Part shown: positions 6,093 to 9,610 of the stretch, piece by piece
Layout of the letters: the number at the start of each line of letters is the position of its first letter
Numbering within the stretch: position 1 is the first letter of the stretch
Assembly (NCBI GenBank): GCA_900769075.1
Contig: CAAGFE010000076.1
Location: 1 to 9,610 of the forward strand
DNA length: 9,610 nt
Source: Clostridia bacterium
GTDB taxonomy: Bacteria > Bacillota > Clostridia > Christensenellales > Aristaeellaceae
Reading direction: 5' to 3'
Translations under genes and position numbers: made by a program
Notes under the pieces: generated by a model
Database searches by the model: none
Told to the model about the DNA's origin: nothing
Seen by the model: the letters and a program-made list of their open reading frames with translations, nothing else

Positions 6093-7010
6093 TCAGGCGG
6101 TCTTTTCCTGCTTCTCCGCGTCCCCGGCCTTCTTCACCTTGGGGACGTGGTATTCGCACTTGTTCTCGAACCTGACGGATTCCGGCGGGGTCTCCAGCTC
6201 CTCGGGATGGTTGAGCAGATAGCTCATCAGGCCGAAGAACTTCGAGTAATGCGCGCCGGAGCACACGCGCTCGTCGGCGGTGATGCCAATGGGCAGGTAG
6301 CGCTTCATGCGGGTTTCGCCCTTCTCCACCACGGCGACCCGCTCCAGGGTGCCCATGCCGAAGAACAGGCTGGTGGAGCCAAAGTTGTAGATGTGGTGGT
6401 TGACATGATGCAGACCGATGGAGGCATTGTTGGTGATGTACATGGAGGTGTGGAAGGGCAGCTCATCCAGGAGCGCACCGGGGCAAATGCCGTAGCGATC
6501 CAGCAGGCGAACCAGCTGGACAATCGCGGTGGGCAGGCCGGGCACGGCGAACAGGATGCCCAGCAGCTTATCCACGAAATTCTTGTTTTCCACGCCCCGG
6601 GAGGCGTCGATGACGGCATTCATGCGGTCGCGCACATCGAAGATGGTATCGGTCAGGTCAAACTTGATCTTCACAGCGGTTTCCCCTGCGTCGGGATTCT
6701 GCTGTTCCTTGAGCATGGTGAAGGACACGCTGCAATTCTTGCGGGAAAAGAACTGCTTGTTCATGATGAAGCGGTTGATTTCCGGGTTCTGGCTGATGGT
6801 GCGCACGAAGGCGGCGATGATGATCTGCATGAAGGTGATCTTCTCGCCCTCCGCGCTCTTCTTGGCAATGTAGCGGGCCATCAGTTCGTAGTCCACCTTG
6901 TGCTGCAGGAAAACCTGCGCATCGCAGCGCATGGGCATGATGTAGGGCGTGATACGGACGGTAGGATCGATGCCCGTCACGCGGCGTCCGTCGGGTCTGA
7001 ATCCAAACAT
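6093..7010 (-). CDS. Stand-alone E2 acyltransferase-domain (CAT-fold) protein, non-canonical active site
   Basis: 305 residues, resembling the catalytic domain of 2-oxoacid dehydrogenase E2 subunits and chloramphenicol acetyltransferase but without lipoyl or peripheral-subunit-binding domains. Family-like segments are KITFMQIIIAAFVRTI (57-72), NRFIMNKQFF (79-88), the HHVNHHIYNFG block (201-211) and TADERVCSGAHYSKFFGLM (244-262) followed by NHPEELETPP. The last aligns with the E2 active-site segment DHRVxDGA, but here it reads DERVCSGA: the catalytic His is Glu247 and the Asp is Ser251. A normal acetyl-transfer mechanism is therefore doubtful. No E1 or E3 gene is near. The start at 7010 has AGAGGGGGAG just upstream. 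It is monocistronic, between a strong promoter and a strong terminator, which suggests substantial expression. Function unknown. Confidence 0.75.
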   Translation of the reverse strand: MFGFRPDGRRVTGIDPTVRITPYIMPMRCDAQVFLQHKVDYELMARYIAKKSAEGEKITFMQIIIAAFVRTISQNPEINRFIMNKQFFSRKNCSVSFTMLKEQQNPDAGETAVKIKFDLTDTIFDVRDRMNAVIDASRGVENKNFVDKLLGILFAVPGLPTAIVQLVRLLDRYGICPGALLDELPFHTSMYITNNASIGLHHVNHHIYNFGSTSLFFGMGTLERVAVVEKGETRMKRYLPIGITADERVCSGAHYSKFFGLMSYLLNHPEELETPPESVRFENKCEYHVPKVKKAGDAEKQEKTA

Positions 7011-7086
7011 GGGTACTCCCCCTCTTTCGCTTTTGCGGCAATGTATGCAATTGATGAAATGAAAATGAACGCATGCCGCCCTTTAC

Positions 7087-7114
7087 ATTTTATCAGATGA
7101 GAAAAGTTTGTCAA
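7087..7114 (-). promoter_or_regulatory. Strong sigma-A promoter of the E2-like gene
   Basis: On the minus strand a perfect TTGACA (7109-7114) and TAAAAT (7087-7092) are 16 bases apart, with TG one base before the -10. The leader of about 70 bases could form a hairpin near its 5' end: GCGGCA (7074-7079 on the complement) with TGCCGC (7035-7040). Confidence 0.8.
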
Positions 7115-7171
7115 CCGGGTTTTTGCGAATCAGCGGGCAGTTCCCGCCGGATTTCCCCATCGGGCGGGCGT

Positions 7172-8113
7172 TCATAGGCCGTTGACGATGCTTTCCGGGC
7201 GTTTTCCGGCCAGCGCGTCGAGAATCTGCCCGGCACAGGCGCTTGCCATGTCCGCGCGGGTCTGGGCGGTGTTTGCGCCCACATGGGGCGTGCAGACCAC
7301 ATTGTCCATCGCCAGCAGCTCTGGGGGAATGCGAGGTTCATCCGGGTAGACGTCCAGCCCGGCGCCTGCCAGCTTCCCGCTTTTCAGGGCGGCAAGCAGC
7401 GCATCGTAATCCACCACCGCCCCCCGGGCCGTGTTGATGACCACCGCGCCGTCCTTCATGGCGGCAAAGGCGGTGGCATTCAGCAAATGATGGGTTTCCG
7501 GAGTGGACGGACAATGGAGGGAGATCACATCCGACGTGGAAAGCAGGGTCGGAAGATCGCAGTTTTCCGCCACATCCGCCGGAATCCCATGGCGGCTGAA
7601 GCCGATGATCCGCATGCCCAGCGCCCCGGCAACCTGTGCCACCCGGGAGCCGATGCGTCCGCAGCCAATGATCCCCAGCGTCCGCCCCTGAAGCGTATCG
7701 CCCATGAAGCGGCCCATACCAAAGAGCGCCCCCGGTTTCTCCCGGCGGAGGCGGAGGTTCAATTCGCCGATGCGGCGGCTGACGGCAAGCATCAGTCCGA
7801 TGGTCAGCTCCGCTGTGGCGTTCGTGACCGTCCAGGGGATGTTGGTCACCGGTACGCCGCATTCCGCCGCGGCTGCAATGTCCACGCTGTCATAGCCGGC
7901 GCCGTAATTGGCGATGATCTTCAGCCGCTTACCCGCGCGGATGATCTCCCCCGGCAGCTTGCCGCCGGCGATGACCGCGTCCGCCTCGGGGATGAGCGCC
8001 GCCAGCTCCTCCATGGAGTAAGCCGCCAGGGGCGCGGGCATGATAATCCTGTGACCGTGCAGCGCCTCCAGGCCGGCGGTCGGAATGCCATGGGTGATCA
8101 GAATCGTAGCCAT
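7172..8113 (-). CDS. D-isomer-specific 2-hydroxyacid dehydrogenase (glyoxylate/hydroxypyruvate reductase-like)
   Basis: 313 residues, standard family length. The dinucleotide-binding loop is GIIGCGRIGSRVA (147-159, GxGxxG at 150-155). The catalytic triad is visible: Arg230 in INTARGAVVD, Glu259 in DVYPDEP and His277 in TPHVGAN. The N-terminal substrate-domain signature ANYGAGYDSVD is at 68-78. After the second cofactor strand the sequence is FSRHG (172-176) rather than an Asp, so NADP(H) may be preferred. Substrate cannot be told: glyoxylate, hydroxypyruvate, 3-phosphoglycerate or another 2-oxoacid are possible, and there is no C-terminal ACT domain of the SerA type. The start at 8113 has AGGAGG five bases upstream; the longer open frame would run into the divergent gene. 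No clear T-tailed terminator follows. Confidence 0.85.
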   Translation of the reverse strand: MATILITHGIPTAGLEALHGHRIIMPAPLAAYSMEELAALIPEADAVIAGGKLPGEIIRAGKRLKIIANYGAGYDSVDIAAAAECGVPVTNIPWTVTNATAELTIGLMLAVSRRIGELNLRLRREKPGALFGMGRFMGDTLQGRTLGIIGCGRIGSRVAQVAGALGMRIIGFSRHGIPADVAENCDLPTLLSTSDVISLHCPSTPETHHLLNATAFAAMKDGAVVINTARGAVVDYDALLAALKSGKLAGAGLDVYPDEPRIPPELLAMDNVVCTPHVGANTAQTRADMASACAGQILDALAGKRPESIVNGL

Positions 8114-8135
8114 GTGAACCTCCTGAGGTGACAAG
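8114..8135. promoter_or_regulatory. 22-base divergent gap with shared palindromic ribosome binding sites
   Basis: The inverted repeat ACCTC-CT-GAGGT (8118-8129) supplies AGGAGGT for the leftward gene and GAGGTG for the rightward gene, each five bases from its ATG. The gap is too short to hold promoters, so each gene's promoter must lie inside the other's coding region or farther away. None was identified with confidence. Confidence 0.6.
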
Positions 8136-9434
8136 ATGAATCGTTTGGAAGGGCTGCACCGGGCGGATGCGGCCATTGTAGGCGGCGGACTGACCGGGCT
8201 GCTGCTCGGCTCCGCGCTGGCCCAGGCTGGGATGCAGGTGGCAGTGCTGGATGCCTCCGAGGGTCGGAAGGATGCGCCTGCCTGCGCGGTATCCATGCTG
8301 GGATGCGCGCCAGCGCTGACCCGGGCCGCATCTGCCCGCGGGCTGGACGCGATCCGTCCCTACGCCGCAGGGCTCCAGGCCCAGCTGCACGCCCTGCTGG
8401 ATGCCTCCCTGCCCTATGTGCGCCCAAGCGCCGAATACGCCTATGCCCAAGCCGGGGAGTTATCCACGCTGGATGCCCGTCATGGGCTCCTCCAGGCGCT
8501 GCAAATCCCTGTCAGCATTGCGGAGGATGCGGGCGGGTGCCCCTTCCCGGTGGCGCTGTCCATGACGGCAAGGGCCGGATTGATCGACCTGAACCGCTGG
8601 CAGGAAGCGCTGGAAACGGCGCTTTGCCGCCGGGGCGGACAGATTTTCCGCGCCAGCCGGGTCATTGGCCTCCGCAGCGGACGGGTCATCACCAGCCAGG
8701 GCTGCATGGAAGCGCCGCAGATCATCCTGACCACCGGAAAGCCGCTGGGCCTGCGCGCCAGACCGCTGCTTGCGCTGCTGGAAAGCCGACGGCTGGCACA
8801 ATGCACGCTGACGGGCATGGATCCGCTGCACAGCTGTCAGCGCTCCGTGCGCAGGGAGGGGCTTGCGTTTCATCCGGTGGCGGAGGGCATCGCCGTGCAA
8901 TGGGATGCGGGGCGGATCGGCACACCGAAGCAGCAGGCGCAGCTGCTTTCCTTCGAGGCCACGCTGCGCCGTTTTTTCCCCGCGGGCACGCCCTTCAGCC
9001 TCCGCTTTGCCCAGGCGGTGAGCCCGTTGGACGGACTGCCGGTGATTGGGCCGCTGGCGGATCCGCCGGCCCAATGCATCGCCGGAACCGATGGGTGCGG
9101 GGTGCTGGGGGCGATGCACGCGGCGGAGGTGATGGCGCGGCGCCTGCTGGGGCACGCGCGCCCGGAAGACAGCTTATATCTCCCGGACAGGCGCCTTCCG
9201 CGAAGCATCCGCCGCCGCGCAATGGGGAGATGCCGTCAGGCTTGTCTCACCAGCATGCTCCGGCGGAAGGCGCCGGTATGCGCGCATTGCGGCTGCGCTC
9301 TCCGGTACGGCACCGCCGTGCGCTGCTGGGAATGTCCGTATTGCGGCACCTGTTACTCGATGCTTGGACAGGTGCTCTGCGCTCCGGGCACCCAGAATGC
9401 GCATCTGTCCGTGCTGCAAAGGCCGGATCTATGA
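8136..9434 (+). CDS. FAD-dependent oxidoreductase (DAO family) with altered C-terminal Rieske-like domain
   Basis: 432 residues. The N-terminal FAD-binding motif is AAIVGGGLTGLLLG (12-25), with an acidic D39 after the second strand. The DAO-type C-terminal FAD contact is DGLPVIGPL...AGTDGCGVLGAMHAAEVMARRLLG (299-339). The tail (380-428) aligns with the Rieske domain found on YhfW-like oxidoreductases: C-x-H-x-G-C at 382-387, WECPYCG at 398-404, then GQVLCAPG. In a true Rieske centre the second box is CxxH; here it is CPYC, so the second His ligand is Cys403, and extra Cys lie at 385, 387, 397, 406 and 415. The site could hold a Cys3His cluster or zinc (CAHC plus CPYC). Substrate unknown. The start has GAGGTG five bases upstream. 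It diverges from the hydroxyacid dehydrogenase and is followed by a terminator hairpin. Confidence 0.8.
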   Translation: MNRLEGLHRADAAIVGGGLTGLLLGSALAQAGMQVAVLDASEGRKDAPACAVSMLGCAPALTRAASARGLDAIRPYAAGLQAQLHALLDASLPYVRPSAEYAYAQAGELSTLDARHGLLQALQIPVSIAEDAGGCPFPVALSMTARAGLIDLNRWQEALETALCRRGGQIFRASRVIGLRSGRVITSQGCMEAPQIILTTGKPLGLRARPLLALLESRRLAQCTLTGMDPLHSCQRSVRREGLAFHPVAEGIAVQWDAGRIGTPKQQAQLLSFEATLRRFFPAGTPFSLRFAQAVSPLDGLPVIGPLADPPAQCIAGTDGCGVLGAMHAAEVMARRLLGHARPEDSLYLPDRRLPRSIRRRAMGRCRQACLTSMLRRKAPVCAHCGCALRYGTAVRCWECPYCGTCYSMLGQVLCAPGTQNAHLSVLQRPDL

Positions 9435-9475
9435 AACAAGGCGCAGTCCACACCGGCAGACCGCGCCCCAGAGCA

Positions 9476-9510
9476 TCGACAAAGTGCCGAAGGCACTTTG
9501 TCGAGGTTTT
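9476..9510 (+). terminator. Terminator hairpin after the FAD oxidoreductase
   Basis: A perfect 13-bp inverted repeat (9476-9488 with 9492-9504, loop GAA) is followed by GG and four T. It begins 41 bases after the stop codon. The T tract is short, but the stem is very stable; it may also act for a leftward gene outside the window. Confidence 0.7.
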
Positions 9511-9527
9511 GCACTCACTCACTGGTC

Positions 9528-9543
9528 GAACGGCAAGCCGTTC
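9528..9543. repeat. Short palindrome, second of three
   Basis: GAACGGC-AA-GCCGTTC is a perfect 7-bp inverted repeat. A further CCGTTC copy follows at 9551-9556 and could pair instead. It lies 17 bases beyond the terminator, with no gene nearby. Confidence 0.7.
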
Positions 9544-9569
9544 TCCCGGCCGTTCGTTCGTGTAAGGAA

Positions 9570-9589
9570 GCTTTTCCTGGCGGAAAAGC
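9570..9589. repeat. Short palindrome, third of three
   Basis: GCTTTTCC-TGGC-GGAAAAGC is a perfect 8-bp inverted repeat with a 4-base loop. From 9435 to 9610 no gene with a credible start was seen. The row of hairpins may be a dispersed intergenic repeat, or the 3' end of a gene beyond the window could share it. Confidence 0.7.
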
Positions 9590-9610
9590 ACGAAAATCGC
9601 CGCGCATGTC

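Noticed and set aside
6039..7100. A 353-codon plus-strand frame rich in His, Gly and Val.
   Set aside because: It is the complement of the E2-like gene and crosses that gene's promoter and terminator; no motif or start signal.
7115..7171. GCGGG-AACTG-CCCGC hairpin as a terminator of the hydroxyacid dehydrogenase.
   Set aside because: Five base pairs only, and no T tract follows.
7283..8131. A 282-codon plus-strand frame opposite the hydroxyacid dehydrogenase.
   Set aside because: Complement of a gene with intact Arg-Glu-His catalytic residues; no start signal.
8175..8180. TACAAT on the minus strand as a -10 for the hydroxyacid dehydrogenase.
   Set aside because: No matching -35 at 15-19 bases, and the bases encode the FAD-binding loop of the other gene, so the match may be coincidental.
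8114..8296. N-terminal extension of the hydroxyacid dehydrogenase to 8296.
   Set aside because: It covers the divergent gene's start. The ATG at 8113 matches the family N-terminus and has AGGAGG.
8303..9565. A 420-codon plus-strand frame overlapping the FAD oxidoreductase.
   Set aside because: The other frame has FAD-binding and Rieske-like motifs with a ribosome binding site. This one is Pro/Arg/Gly-rich and featureless.

Overview
The window looks like the chromosome of a GC-rich, anaerobic, spore-forming member of the Clostridia (Bacillota). The evidence is strong AGGAGG-type ribosome binding sites, a YlmC/YmxH-family sporulation protein, a GGGtGRT protein beside a NifU-like scaffold, an oxygen-sensitive-type DUF523 protein, and an ECF sigma/anti-sigma pair with Bacillota-style promoter elements. 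I cannot place it below class. Most genes lie on the minus strand. Only the YlmC/YmxH gene and the terminal FAD oxidoreductase are on the plus strand. No rRNA, tRNA, CRISPR array, phage gene or insertion sequence was recognised.

Layout. 1-1641: a two-gene minus-strand operon of a NifU/IscU-like scaffold followed by a GGGtGRT protein that runs off the left edge, driven by a good sigma-A promoter. 1650-2992: a minus-strand pair of a small nucleotidyltransferase and a transglutaminase-like protein, joined by a GTGA stop/start overlap, with its own promoter. 3057-3296: ylmC/ymxH-like gene on the plus strand, converging on the next operon with a 7-base gap. 3304-4661: prephenate dehydrogenase (tyrA) followed one base later by a DUF523/TudS-family gene. 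The tyrA ribosome binding site lies in the 3' arm of a 16-bp hairpin. 4662-6051: ECF sigma factor and membrane anti-sigma factor with a probable self-recognised ECF promoter. 6053-7114: a stand-alone E2-acyltransferase-like gene with a strong promoter and a near-perfect terminator. 7172-8113: an NAD(P)-dependent D-2-hydroxyacid dehydrogenase. 8136-9434: a divergent FAD oxidoreductase whose Rieske-like tail has an altered ligand set, separated by only 22 bases. 9435-9610: no gene seen, but three consecutive palindromes, the first probably a terminator.

How the genes fit together. This is mainly a series of short, independent housekeeping and metabolic operons rather than a mobile island. The features most worth a second look are the Rieske-like domain with Cys in place of a His ligand, the E2-like protein that lacks the canonical HxxxDG active-site residues, the uncharacterised scaffold/GGGtGRT pair, and the ribosome-site-burying hairpin before tyrA. 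Several starts were moved from the longest reading frame on the basis of ribosome binding sites: GTG at 2339, TTG at 5979, ATG at 2941, 3057 and 8113.
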